From contig JBKHJN010000005.1 of NCBI GenBank assembly GCA_046538075.1, positions 1-64,000 on the forward strand: a DNA stretch of 64,000 bases, written 5' to 3'. How positions within the stretch are numbered: the first letter of the stretch is position 1; each line of letters opens with the position of its first letter. Shown piece after piece: positions 16,719-24,507 of the stretch. The notes beneath the pieces are model-generated. The model saw only the letters and a program-made list of their open reading frames with translations, had not been told where the DNA came from and ran no database searches. A program made the position numbers and the translations under genes. The DNA comes from Desulfobacca_B sp046538075 (GTDB lineage Bacteria; Desulfobacterota; Desulfobaccia; Desulfobaccales; Desulfobaccaceae).

Positions 16719-17216
16719 ATGTTGAGACAAGTTACTGTCTCGGGGTTAACCATCGACCCCTTTACCAACAGTCCCATCATGATTTTAAAGGACATGGATT
16801 CGGATAAGGCGGTGCCGATCTGGATTGGGTTGCTGGAGGCTACGGCGATCGCCAGTGAATTAGAGAATATTAAATTTTCCCGTCCCATGACCCATGATCT
16901 GTTGAAAACCATTATCGATGCTATGGAGGCCCAGGTAATCCGCATCGAGGTCTGTGATCTGAGGGATAATACTTACTACGCCCTGATTTATCTGAACAAT
17001 AAAGATAAGGAAATGAGCATCGACGCCCGTCCCAGCGACGCCATAGCTCTAGCCCTGCGCACCAAGGCCCCCATTTTTGTGGAGGATGTGGTGATCCAAA
17101 AATCCCGCCGGGTCGATCTCCGGGGGCAGGAAGTGGTCACTTCGAAAGAAGGGAAAAAATGGACGGAGATTCTGGAAAGCCTGGATCCGGAGGATTTCGG
17201 CAAATATAAAATGTAA
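16719..17216 (+). CDS. Bifunctional nuclease (BFN/DUF151) family protein
   Basis: The product has 165 residues. The N-terminal 130 match the bifunctional nuclease fold: TVSGLTIDPFTNSPIMILKD, then PIWIGLLEATAIA, then ARPSDAIALALRTKAPIFV. Family members show DNase and RNase activity in some studies, but the physiological role in bacteria is unsettled. An AAGGAGGG ribosome site precedes the ATG. The PHP gene starts 9 bp downstream. Confidence 0.88.
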   Translation: MLRQVTVSGLTIDPFTNSPIMILKDMDSDKAVPIWIGLLEATAIASELENIKFSRPMTHDLLKTIIDAMEAQVIRIEVCDLRDNTYYALIYLNNKDKEMSIDARPSDAIALALRTKAPIFVEDVVIQKSRRVDLRGQEVVTSKEGKKWTEILESLDPEDFGKYKM

Positions 17217-17225
17217 TCCGGGCGG

Positions 17226-17882
17226 ATGATCGATCTCCACACTCATTCTCTTTATAGCGACGGCGAGCTTCTACCCTCTGAACTGCTCCGCCGGGTGGAA
17301 GTAATGGGTTATCGGTATGTGGCCATTACTGATCATGCCGATGCCTCCAACTTCGATTTGGTCTTGGAGCGGCTCCGGGTGGCGGCCCGCGCCCTTAACC
17401 CGGTGTGCCGAACCATCCTGCTTCCCGGGCTGGAGTTTACCCATGTCCCCCCCTCTCAGATTGCCCCGCTGGTTTCTGAGGCCCGAGCTTTGGGCGCGGT
17501 AATAATCGTGGTGCACGGCGAAACGCTGGCGGAACCGGTGGCCCCGGGGACCAATCGGGCCGCCCTGGAAGCCGATATAGACATCCTGGCCCACCCCGGT
17601 CTGATCAGCCGGGAAGAGGCTGAATTAGCCCGCCAACGCGGCATACTGCTGGAACTCTCGGCCCGGGCCGGACACTCCCTGGCCAACGGCCACGTGGCAG
17701 CCCTGGCCCGGGAGCTGGGCGCAGGTTTAATCCTTAATACTGACTCTCACAGCCCCCGGGATTTCATCACCCGGGACCGGGCTTATCAACTGGGCCAGGG
17801 CGCCGGGCTGACTCTGACCGAATGTGAGCAGATGCTGGCTAATGCCGAGGCCTTGGCTCGTCGAGCCGCCAACCTCGTATGA
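17226..17882 (+). CDS. PHP-domain phosphoesterase (HisJ/YcdX-like)
   Basis: This is a metal-dependent phosphoesterase of the PHP superfamily. Motif I is DLHTHSLYSDG (His5, His7), followed by ITDHAD, a VHGE metal ligand segment, LAHPG and TDSHSP near the C-terminus, together the expected metal-binding set. The 218-residue length fits stand-alone PHP proteins rather than polymerase-associated ones. The substrate could be histidinol phosphate or a nucleotide; nothing nearby decides. It is tightly linked to the BFN gene. Confidence 0.85.
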   Translation: MIDLHTHSLYSDGELLPSELLRRVEVMGYRYVAITDHADASNFDLVLERLRVAARALNPVCRTILLPGLEFTHVPPSQIAPLVSEARALGAVIIVVHGETLAEPVAPGTNRAALEADIDILAHPGLISREEAELARQRGILLELSARAGHSLANGHVAALARELGAGLILNTDSHSPRDFITRDRAYQLGQGAGLTLTECEQMLANAEALARRAANLV

Positions 17883-17994
17883 GCCTACTTTTCCCAGGAT
17901 AAGTACGTCCGTCCGGTCGGCAACAACCCCCCGGGAAGACGAGCACCAGAACTAATAATTGGGACCGGAATTAGGGGGAAGGAATCATACCCAC

Positions 17995-18375
17995 ATGAAA
18001 AAACAGATAATTTCTACAGATAAGGCTCCCTCCGCCATTGGACCCTACAGCCAGGCGGTGGCAATAGACAATTTTGTATTTGTTTCGGGGCAGATTCCTT
18101 TGGACCCGGAAGGTAAAGGGGTTGAGGGGGATATAGTGGTGCAAACCATCCAGGTGCTGGAAAACCTCAGGGCAGTGCTGGCAGCCGCGGGCCTGTCTCT
18201 GGCCCAGGTGGTCAAGACCACGGTATTTCTAACCGATATGAGTGACTTTGCCGAAATGAACCGGGTCTATGCTGAATTTTTCCCGGAGAATTGTCCGGCC
18301 CGGACTACGGTTCAGGTGGCCGCTCTACCGCGCAACGCTGCCATCGAGATCGAGGCCATTGCCGGTAAAAAATAA
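17995..18375 (+). CDS. ridA: RidA family enamine/imine deaminase
   Basis: RidA hydrolyses reactive 2-aminoacrylate and related enamines made by PLP enzymes. The family pattern is clear: IISTDKAPSAIGPYSQAV, FVSGQIPLDP, TVFLTDMSDFAEMNRVYAEFF and PARTTVQVAALPRNAAIEIEAIA with the substrate-binding Arg. The 126-residue length from the ATG at 17995 is typical. A TTG at 17959 would add 12 unrelated residues. A purine-rich stretch (17972-17983) serves as ribosome site. Confidence 0.94.
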   Translation: MKKQIISTDKAPSAIGPYSQAVAIDNFVFVSGQIPLDPEGKGVEGDIVVQTIQVLENLRAVLAAAGLSLAQVVKTTVFLTDMSDFAEMNRVYAEFFPENCPARTTVQVAALPRNAAIEIEAIAGKK

Positions 18376-18444
18376 CTTTTCTTGCCGTCCTTTGTGAACA
18401 CGATCAGCTGATAAGTTGCCGTCCATCCCCTGACTAAGCTTTAG

Positions 18445-18463
18445 GCCAAGGCATTCCCTTGGC
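18445..18463 (+). terminator. Weak hairpin after ridA
   Basis: GCCAAGG and CCTTGGC form a 7-bp stem with a 5-nt loop, but no T-run follows. It may mark the end of the miaB-ridA run. The rest of 18376-18660 shows no gene that I can support. Confidence 0.3.
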
Positions 18464-18660
18464 ACTCCTTCCCGTTGCTCCGTCAACAATTGCTATTGAA
18501 GCTTGGCGATGGTTGTCTTATAATAATCGCGAACATTTTTCAATTAATCGGATTTAAACTGAGGAGCAGTTTCCCTTTCGTCTGGCGCAAGGGGTTGCTG
18601 CCGCTGAAGTTGAATCTGGGCAATGGGTTCCCAACTGGTCCTCCTCCCGAAGAGTAAAAA

Positions 18661-20052
18661 ATGACTGCTAATCTTCCGATAAAAGTAGCGGTGATTGGGG
18701 GTGGCAAGGCTGTCGAGCAGTTATGGAAGTGGCCTGCTGCCTGTCCCGAAGTCTGTCCCTTTACCAAATTGACCCTGTTTGCCCCGGCCCAGCTTATTCT
18801 CCCCGGTTCACTGCAGGAGCCTCTGGAGGAACTTGATGCAGCTGCTTTTGACCTGATCGTCGATCTGCGCCAGCCCCAAGAAGTTGATAGCCTTAAGGGG
18901 ATAGACCCCTCCAAGCTGGTGGACGGGACCGGCGCCAGGTTAATCGCGGATCTCCTGACCCGACTACAAGAAGTCTGCCAGCAATGGCAGATCCAGGAAG
19001 GAATTATTGACAGCGCTACTGATGCGATTATCACCATTAATGAAGACCATATAATTGTCGGCTACAATAAAGGGGCGGAAAAGATTTTCGGATTTACCCG
19101 GGAAGAAGCTTTGGGACAGGATCTGGAGATCATTATCCCGCCGCCCTACAAAAAAGAGCATAAAGAATATGTACGCCGTTATATTGCCACCCGCGAGGCC
19201 CATGTCATCGGCAAACACGTGCGTCTCAGTGCCCAACGCAAGAACGGCGAGGAATTTCCCATGAGCATCTCCTTCTCAGTGGCGGAAATTGCTGACCGGC
19301 TCTATTTTACCGGAATTATCCGGGATATTACTGAGAGCGTGGACATTGAGGCCAAGCTGCGCCAATCCGAGCGCCTGGCTGCGGTAGGCAATACCGTAAG
19401 CCATATTGTCCATGAGATCAAAAACCCGTTATTGGTTATTGGCGGTTTTGCCCGGCAACTGGCCCGCACCCCCAATCTCGACGACAAGGCGCGTGATAAG
19501 CTGGCCATGATCACCGAAGAGGTGAACCGTCTGGAATGCCTGATGACCGAAATGAAGGACTTCTCCCATCCCCCCACCATCAATCTGGAGGCCGGGCGGA
19601 TTGAGGAGTTGATTCAGGAAGTCCTGGAACTTTATGAGGATACCCTGAAGGAACAAGGAATTACGGTAGTCCAGGACCACCCCCAGCCGCTCCCCCCCGT
19701 TAATTTTGACCGCCAGCAAATCAAGCAAATCATCCTTAATCTGATAAAAAACGCGGCCGAAGCCATGCCCCAAGGCGGTCAGCTGACCGTAGCCATCCGG
19801 GTGGAGGAGCCTTATCTGGAGATTGCCATTACCGACACTGGTGAAGGGATCCCGCCTGAGGCCCTAGAAAACATTTTTAACCCCTATTATACCACCAAGG
19901 CCAAGGGTTCGGGTCTGGGGCTGTCTATCTGTCGGAACATCATCAAAGCCCATAAGGGCGATATCCTGGTCCACAGCACCCCCGGCAAAGGGTCCACTTT
20001 CACTATCTTATTACCGCTGGAAGAACCCGCTCCGGAACAATGCCCCAGTTGA
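18661..20052 (+). CDS. PAS-domain sensor histidine kinase with Rossmann-like N-terminus
   Basis: This is a soluble-looking sensor kinase of 463 residues. Residues 5-100 begin VAVIGGGKAVEQL and resemble a dinucleotide-binding fold. A PAS domain covers about 111-230 (GIIDSATDAIITINEDHIIVGYNKGAEKIFG in sense), followed by a HisKA domain with phospho-acceptor His251 in HEIKNP. The ATP-binding domain has NLIKNAAEAM, DTGEGIPP and GSGLGLSI. No transmembrane segment is evident, so it probably senses a cytosolic signal. No response regulator is adjacent; its 3' end overlaps the next ABC ATPase gene by 13 bp. Confidence 0.92.
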   Translation: MTANLPIKVAVIGGGKAVEQLWKWPAACPEVCPFTKLTLFAPAQLILPGSLQEPLEELDAAAFDLIVDLRQPQEVDSLKGIDPSKLVDGTGARLIADLLTRLQEVCQQWQIQEGIIDSATDAIITINEDHIIVGYNKGAEKIFGFTREEALGQDLEIIIPPPYKKEHKEYVRRYIATREAHVIGKHVRLSAQRKNGEEFPMSISFSVAEIADRLYFTGIIRDITESVDIEAKLRQSERLAAVGNTVSHIVHEIKNPLLVIGGFARQLARTPNLDDKARDKLAMITEEVNRLECLMTEMKDFSHPPTINLEAGRIEELIQEVLELYEDTLKEQGITVVQDHPQPLPPVNFDRQQIKQIILNLIKNAAEAMPQGGQLTVAIRVEEPYLEIAITDTGEGIPPEALENIFNPYYTTKAKGSGLGLSICRNIIKAHKGDILVHSTPGKGSTFTILLPLEEPAPEQCPS

Positions 20053-21017
20053 ATCCCACCCTGTTGGAAATCCGCCATCTCAAGACCCATTTCCGGACTA
20101 TGGCCGGAGTGGTGCCAGCCGTTCATGACGTCAGTTTTTCCATTGCTCAGGGCGAAACTCTGGGCCTGGTGGGAGAATCAGGCTGCGGCAAGACAGTGAC
20201 GGCGCTCTCTATTCTGCGTCTGATTCCTCTCGGGATCGGCAGCATGGAAGGGGAAATCCGCTTCGGGGGAGAAGACCTGATGCGCCTCAGCCCTTCCCGG
20301 ATGCGCCGGTTGCGGGGTAATCGCATCTCCATGGTGTTCCAGGAACCCATGACCGCCCTCAATCCGGTGCTCACTATCGGCGATCAGATTGCCGAGGTTT
20401 TGCGCCAGCACCGCCGCCTCAGCCGCAAGGCCGCCTGGAATGAAGCGGCTGACTGCCTCTCCTGGGTCGGCATGCCTGATGTCCAGCGGCGTCTGAAACA
20501 ATACCCCCATGAGCTTTCCGGCGGCCTCAGGCAGCGGGCCTTGATTGCCATGGCGCTGGCCTGCCAGCCGCAGCTGGTGATCGCCGATGAACCGACCACC
20601 GCCCTCGACGTCACCATTCAGGCCCAGATACTGGCCCTGATGAACCGGCTCAAGGCCGAGCTCAACATGGCCATGCTCCTTATTACCCATAACCTGGGCA
20701 TCGTCGCCCAGATCACCGACCGCCTGGCGGTGATGTACGCTGGAGTCATCGTCGAATCCGCCCCCACCCCTGCCCTCTTCGCCCACCCCCGCCATCCCTA
20801 CACTCAGGGACTGTTGGCCTCGTTGCCGCGGCTGGACTTTACCGGCCCTCCCTGCAAAGAGCTCTACGCCATTCCCGGTCAGGTCCCCAGCCCGCAAGAA
20901 CTGCCGCCCGGCTGTCCGTTCCGGCCCCGCTGCCCTCAGTCTCTGGAGGCCTGTTCCCAACCTCCACCCGGGGTGGAGGTGGAAGCGGGACACTGGGTTA
21001 ACTGCTGGCTTTATTAA
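20040..21017 (+). CDS. Oligopeptide/dipeptide-type ABC transporter ATPase (OppD/DppD-like)
   Basis: Walker A is GESGCGKT, the signature LSGGLRQRALIAMAL and Walker B LVIADEPT. The C-terminal OPT-type extension has a Cys cluster (GCPFRPRCPQSLEAC) typical of peptide/nickel transporters, which can bind an Fe-S cluster. Length is 325 residues. No permease or binding protein is adjacent. Its partner-like ATPase lies 640 bp downstream, beyond a repeat and an opposite gene. The substrate (peptide, nickel, other) cannot be told. The ATG at 20040 overlaps the kinase gene. Confidence 0.93.
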   Translation: MPQLNPTLLEIRHLKTHFRTMAGVVPAVHDVSFSIAQGETLGLVGESGCGKTVTALSILRLIPLGIGSMEGEIRFGGEDLMRLSPSRMRRLRGNRISMVFQEPMTALNPVLTIGDQIAEVLRQHRRLSRKAAWNEAADCLSWVGMPDVQRRLKQYPHELSGGLRQRALIAMALACQPQLVIADEPTTALDVTIQAQILALMNRLKAELNMAMLLITHNLGIVAQITDRLAVMYAGVIVESAPTPALFAHPRHPYTQGLLASLPRLDFTGPPCKELYAIPGQVPSPQELPPGCPFRPRCPQSLEACSQPPPGVEVEAGHWVNCWLY

Positions 21018-21036
21018 TCAGAGCACTTAACAGATT

Positions 21037-21172
21037 AATTTGAGGAGAGGACCGGGGACCATAGGCCCCCGCCCTCCCCTCAAGCTCCCCTCCCAATCCC
21101 CTTAAGGGGTTGGGGGAGAGGGTTTGGGAGAAGGGGGGAGGGGTTTGCGACCCTTACCCCCTCTCCCATTTC
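21037..21172 (+). repeat. MITE-like GC-rich repeat, copy 4 (longest copy)
   Basis: This copy carries both modules: the left part (21037-21060, related to 1352-1376) and the right part (21104-21130, identical to 7231-7257). CCCCTTAAGGGG lies between them. The element is made of nested inverted repeats and has similar purine-rich ends in inverse orientation. It encodes no protein. Its reverse complement aligns with 27511-27594. Confidence 0.85.
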
Positions 21173-21527
21173 ATTTTTTAATCCAGGCCCAGGCCGCGGC
21201 AGTTTGAGAAGGCTCAAATTCCTTTAACTCAATGCTGATGAAATTTCGGATAAACCTAACCCAGCCCCTGGTCCATGCGGCTCTAGCAACAACCGTCATC
21301 CGGTCAATGCAGGTATAATACTTCCATGCAAAACTGAGCTTCTTCTCCAAAGCCGCCGCAGTCAGACCCCTAAAACCCTCAATTACGACCAGCAGTCGCA
21401 CTCTTTCCGATTCACTGAGACATTTCTTCATCAGTTGGCACATCTGATCCATCTCCGACGCAGTGATCATGCCACTGACCTTAAAGCCGACAATATTGCC
21501 CGAACTCTGGTCAAAAACGTAATACAT
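21171..21527 (-). CDS. SpoIIAA-like (STAS-type) protein
   Basis: This 118-residue protein resembles the SpoIIAA-like family PF11964: VGFKVSGMITASEMDQM near the start, a central LLVVIEGFRGLT, and a C-terminal FEPSQTAAAWAWIKK in which the tryptophan-rich end is characteristic. Family members have a STAS-like fold; their roles are mostly unknown, and lipid binding has been suggested for some. It lies on the opposite strand between the two ABC ATPase genes, next to repeat copy 4. The ATG at 21527 lacks a strong ribosome site. Confidence 0.8.
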   Translation of the reverse strand: MYYVFDQSSGNIVGFKVSGMITASEMDQMCQLMKKCLSESERVRLLVVIEGFRGLTAAALEKKLSFAWKYYTCIDRMTVVARAAWTRGWVRFIRNFISIELKEFEPSQTAAAWAWIKK

Positions 21528-21657
21528 GCGGCAACCTCTCGATTAACTTGTAAGTCTCAGGCCATTAAGACTTTAATAGATTTTTTGATTTACCCAGTCA
21601 AGGCTGGAAATGGTTATTATTGCGACCCGCACAAATTTTCTATATAAAAACAGAATA

Positions 21658-22620
21658 ATGGCAGAAAATCTGGTAATGACCAGAAATCTAAGCAAATATT
21701 TTAATGTCTCCAGTCCCTGGGGCGCCGGCCGCCTCTATCTCAAGGCCGTCGATGAAGTCAGCTTCAATATTCAGGCCGGGGAGACCCTGGGGCTGGTGGG
21801 GGAGTCGGGCTGCGGCAAATCGACCTTGGGGAGGCTGATTTTAGCGCTTTTGCCCCCGACCCGAGGCGAGGTGGTCCTGGGGGGCGAGAATCTCTGGACC
21901 TTGCCGGCCCGCCGGTTGCGCCAGTTGCGGCAAAAAGCCCAGATCATCTTTCAGGATCCCTATTCCTCCTTAAACCCCCGGATGACCATTCGCCGTATCC
22001 TGGAAGAGCCTTTTATTATCCATCAATTAGGGGATCGGCGCCAGCGCCGGGAGTGGGTGGAGGAGTTAATCGGAGAAGTGGGTTTAAGTGCAGAGCAGCT
22101 AGACCGCTATCCCCACGAATTCAGCGGCGGGCAGCGGCAGCGCATCGGCATTGCCCGGGCCCTGGCCCTGAAACCGCAACTGATCGTGGCGGATGAGCCG
22201 GTTTCGGCCCTCGACGTCTCTATTCAGGCTCAGATACTGAATCTGCTCTCCCAACTGCAGAGGCGCTTTGCCCTGACCTTTTTGTTCATTTCGCATGACT
22301 TGAGTGTGATCAGCCACATCAGCAGCCGGATCGCGGTGATGTATCTGGGCCGTCTGGTGGAGTTGGCCTCCCGGGAGGTTTTTGGCAGTCGACACCTCCA
22401 TCCCTACACCGAGGCCCTGTTGGACGCCATCCCGGTGGCGGACCCCGATCGGCGGCTACCGCCGCCCCGTCTCAAAGGCGACCCCCCCAGCCCCATTCAC
22501 CTGCCTTCGGGATGTCCTTTCCATCCCCGCTGTCCTTATGCCGAGGCCTGTTGCCAGGATCTGGTCCCGGATTTTCGGGAAACCGCCCCAGGCCACTGGG
22601 TCGCCTGCCATTTTCGCTGA
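21658..22620 (+). CDS. Oligopeptide/dipeptide-type ABC transporter ATPase (OppF/DppF-like)
   Basis: This is the second ATPase of a peptide/nickel-type importer. It has Walker A GESGCGKST, signature FSGGQRQRIGIARAL, Walker B LIVADEPVSALD, and the Cys-containing OPT tail (GCPFHPRCPYAEAC). I place the start at ATG 21658, giving 320 residues. The upstream ATG at 21610 would add 16 residues not expected in the family. Together with the OppD-like protein it would make the heterodimeric ATPase, but membrane and binding components are absent from the window. Confidence 0.93.
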   Translation: MAENLVMTRNLSKYFNVSSPWGAGRLYLKAVDEVSFNIQAGETLGLVGESGCGKSTLGRLILALLPPTRGEVVLGGENLWTLPARRLRQLRQKAQIIFQDPYSSLNPRMTIRRILEEPFIIHQLGDRRQRREWVEELIGEVGLSAEQLDRYPHEFSGGQRQRIGIARALALKPQLIVADEPVSALDVSIQAQILNLLSQLQRRFALTFLFISHDLSVISHISSRIAVMYLGRLVELASREVFGSRHLHPYTEALLDAIPVADPDRRLPPPRLKGDPPSPIHLPSGCPFHPRCPYAEACCQDLVPDFRETAPGHWVACHFR

Positions 22621-22765
22621 GGATGGCTCCAGGTCGTCAGTCGGGACTGGCCCGGCTAGACCTCCAGGACTGGTGAGAAATTTTGGCACCTGGCGAGCAA
22701 CTTATAAAAAAAATGATTATAATAATGGAACATTTTGGGAAAAAAGCTTACAGGAGGTATATACT

Positions 22766-23515
22766 TTGTCTTTTCTAATCGCCATGGCTGGTAAAGGCGG
22801 TACCGGTAAAACCACCGTAGCCGGAATGGTGCTGCGCTATCTGCTGGAGCAGGGCAAACAGCCCATCTTGGCCGTAGATGCGGACGCCAACTCCAATCTC
22901 AACGAGGTCTTGGGAATGACGGTAAACCATACCGTTGGCGAGGCCCGTGAAGAAATGAAAGGCGGCGCCGATATGGTGGGCATGACCAAGGATCAATTGA
23001 TTGAAATGCGTATCAACCAATGTCTGGAGGAAGCGGAAGGGTTTGATCTGATTGCTATGGGGCAACCCGAAGGCGCGGGCTGCTATTGCGCCGCCAATAA
23101 CCTGGTGGCCCATTATATGGCGGCGCTGGCCAAGAACTATCCCTATATCCTGATGGACAACGAAGCCGGGATGGAGCATTTGAGCCGCCTGACCACCAAC
23201 AATGTCGATGTGCTGCTGATTGTTTCAGATCCGTCCTGGCGCAGTATTCAGGCTGCCAAACGTCTCCATGATCTGACCAAGCAATTGAAAATCGTCGTGG
23301 GCCAAGCCTATGTAATAGTCAACCGGGTAAAAAATGGCCTGCCCCCCCGGACCCAAGAAGAAATTGACAGACAGGGATTGACCCTGGCCGGGATTATTCC
23401 CGAGGATCCCTTGATTGAGGAATTCGACTCCCAGGGCAAGCCTACTATGGAGCTGCCGGAAGATTCCGTTGCCCTCCGGGCCGCATATGACATTTTTCAA
23501 AAGCTTTTTCGCTAG
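22766..23515 (+). CDS. cooC: CooC-type CODH maturation ATPase
   Basis: This is a MinD/CooC-type ATPase that loads nickel into the C-cluster of carbon monoxide dehydrogenase. The deviant Walker A is GKGGTGKTT. The CYC motif (in GCYCAANN), used by CooC to bind metal at the dimer interface, is present, as are DADANSNLNEVLG and DNEAGMEHLSR. The start is TTG at 22766, fixed by an AGGAGG site at 22752-22757 with normal spacing, giving 249 residues; longer upstream readings overlap the ABC gene and are not real. No CODH subunit gene lies nearby. It implies that the cell has a CODH or CODH/acetyl-CoA synthase elsewhere. Confidence 0.93.
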   Translation: MSFLIAMAGKGGTGKTTVAGMVLRYLLEQGKQPILAVDADANSNLNEVLGMTVNHTVGEAREEMKGGADMVGMTKDQLIEMRINQCLEEAEGFDLIAMGQPEGAGCYCAANNLVAHYMAALAKNYPYILMDNEAGMEHLSRLTTNNVDVLLIVSDPSWRSIQAAKRLHDLTKQLKIVVGQAYVIVNRVKNGLPPRTQEEIDRQGLTLAGIIPEDPLIEEFDSQGKPTMELPEDSVALRAAYDIFQKLFR

Positions 23516-23569
23516 CCCGGCTGTTGACCGGCCGGCTCCGGAGAGCTCTTCGGTCATCAGAAGATTCCC

Positions 23570-24256
23570 TTAAAATAAAGGCCCTTTGAGATAGCGGTAG
23601 TAGCTGTCGAGGTTGTACAGCGCCGCCAGGGGATTATGTCCCAATAACCGGTCCTTAACCGCCAAAACGGTGGTCGGTGCTTGGGCGAACTTGAAAAACA
23701 GCGAGTCATGCCCGACGCAAAGCCCCAGGGCGATATTAAATTGGGTTTCACAGGCGTTGACAATTTTGGCTTGTAAAATCGGGTTGCACATGGTTTCCAC
23801 CGTGCCCGGGACGATGTGATCAGCAGCGGTCAAACCCAAGTCGGTTTTGGACACCTGGCCCACCTTGCAGACCACCGATACTACGGAAAGCCCGTGGTTC
23901 TCCAAGAAATTGGCTACCAGCCGTGCTTCCCGCCGCAGGCCCACACAAAATGCCAAACCTAACCGCTGGCAACCCAGGCGGCGGGCAAATTCCAGGGTCT
24001 CCAACAGGCGCGGCTTGAAGGGCCGGACCCGGGCGTATCCCAACTGGCGATCAGTATAGCCGTTGGCCTCCTGAATCGAGGATTGCTGCGCCAGCTGCAA
24101 GACTTGCGAATTTCGCAATTCCCCCCAAGCATCGGTTGTCAACCCGGGATAGGTGACCATCGGACAGTTTTCCGGACTCCGGCCTCCGGCATGATGACAG
24201 GCCCGCTCGGGCCAAGGAACGGGACAGGCGGCGCAGCGCGGCAAGTGAATGGACAT
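23570..24256 (-). CDS. DUF1847 putative metal-binding protein
   Basis: The 228-residue protein carries an N-terminal Cys cluster (CAACPVPWPERAC, then NCP) and further conserved segments: RLLETLEFARRLGCQRLGLAFC in sense, VCKVG, CNPILQA, GLCVGHD and LAVKDRLLGHNP. This matches the uncharacterised DUF1847 family of anaerobes. The many cysteines suggest metal or Fe-S binding, but no reaction is known to me. It is convergent with cooC, 54 bp away. That neighbourhood fits anaerobic metal metabolism but proves nothing. Confidence 0.8.
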   Translation of the reverse strand: MSIHLPRCAACPVPWPERACHHAGGRSPENCPMVTYPGLTTDAWGELRNSQVLQLAQQSSIQEANGYTDRQLGYARVRPFKPRLLETLEFARRLGCQRLGLAFCVGLRREARLVANFLENHGLSVVSVVCKVGQVSKTDLGLTAADHIVPGTVETMCNPILQAKIVNACETQFNIALGLCVGHDSLFFKFAQAPTTVLAVKDRLLGHNPLAALYNLDSYYRYLKGPLF

Positions 24257-24409
24257 TGTCGTTCTCCAATCAGGAATCAGTGATAGAGTTTTCAGATGGA
24301 GACAAGTTAGCAGATAGACGGCCAGCTTTCAAGGGCGAGTAAGGCTCGATAAAAATTCCCAAATCCCGGATGGGGTTTAATTAATTCAATCTTAAATCTA
24401 AAATATCCT

Positions 24410-24438
24410 TTGAAAAAATATTAAACTAGAGAATTATA
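24410..24438 (+). promoter_or_regulatory. Candidate sigma-70 promoter for the cysteine desulfidase-like gene
   Basis: TTGAAA (24410-24415) and ATTATA (24433-24438) are separated by 17 bases in an AT-rich stretch about 70 bp before the ATG. The 250-bp gap 24257-24507 has no gene that I can support. Confidence 0.4.
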
Positions 24439-24507
24439 AAAATATTTGCAGTTCACCGGGGGCCAGCAATCCAGTTAATCAGCTTCTGACCAAATAATAA
24501 GGAGGCC

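Noticed and set aside
22382..22765. N-terminal extension of CooC by 128 codons
   Set aside because: The extension overlaps the OppF-like gene in another frame, while an AGGAGG site sets the TTG at 22766 as the start.
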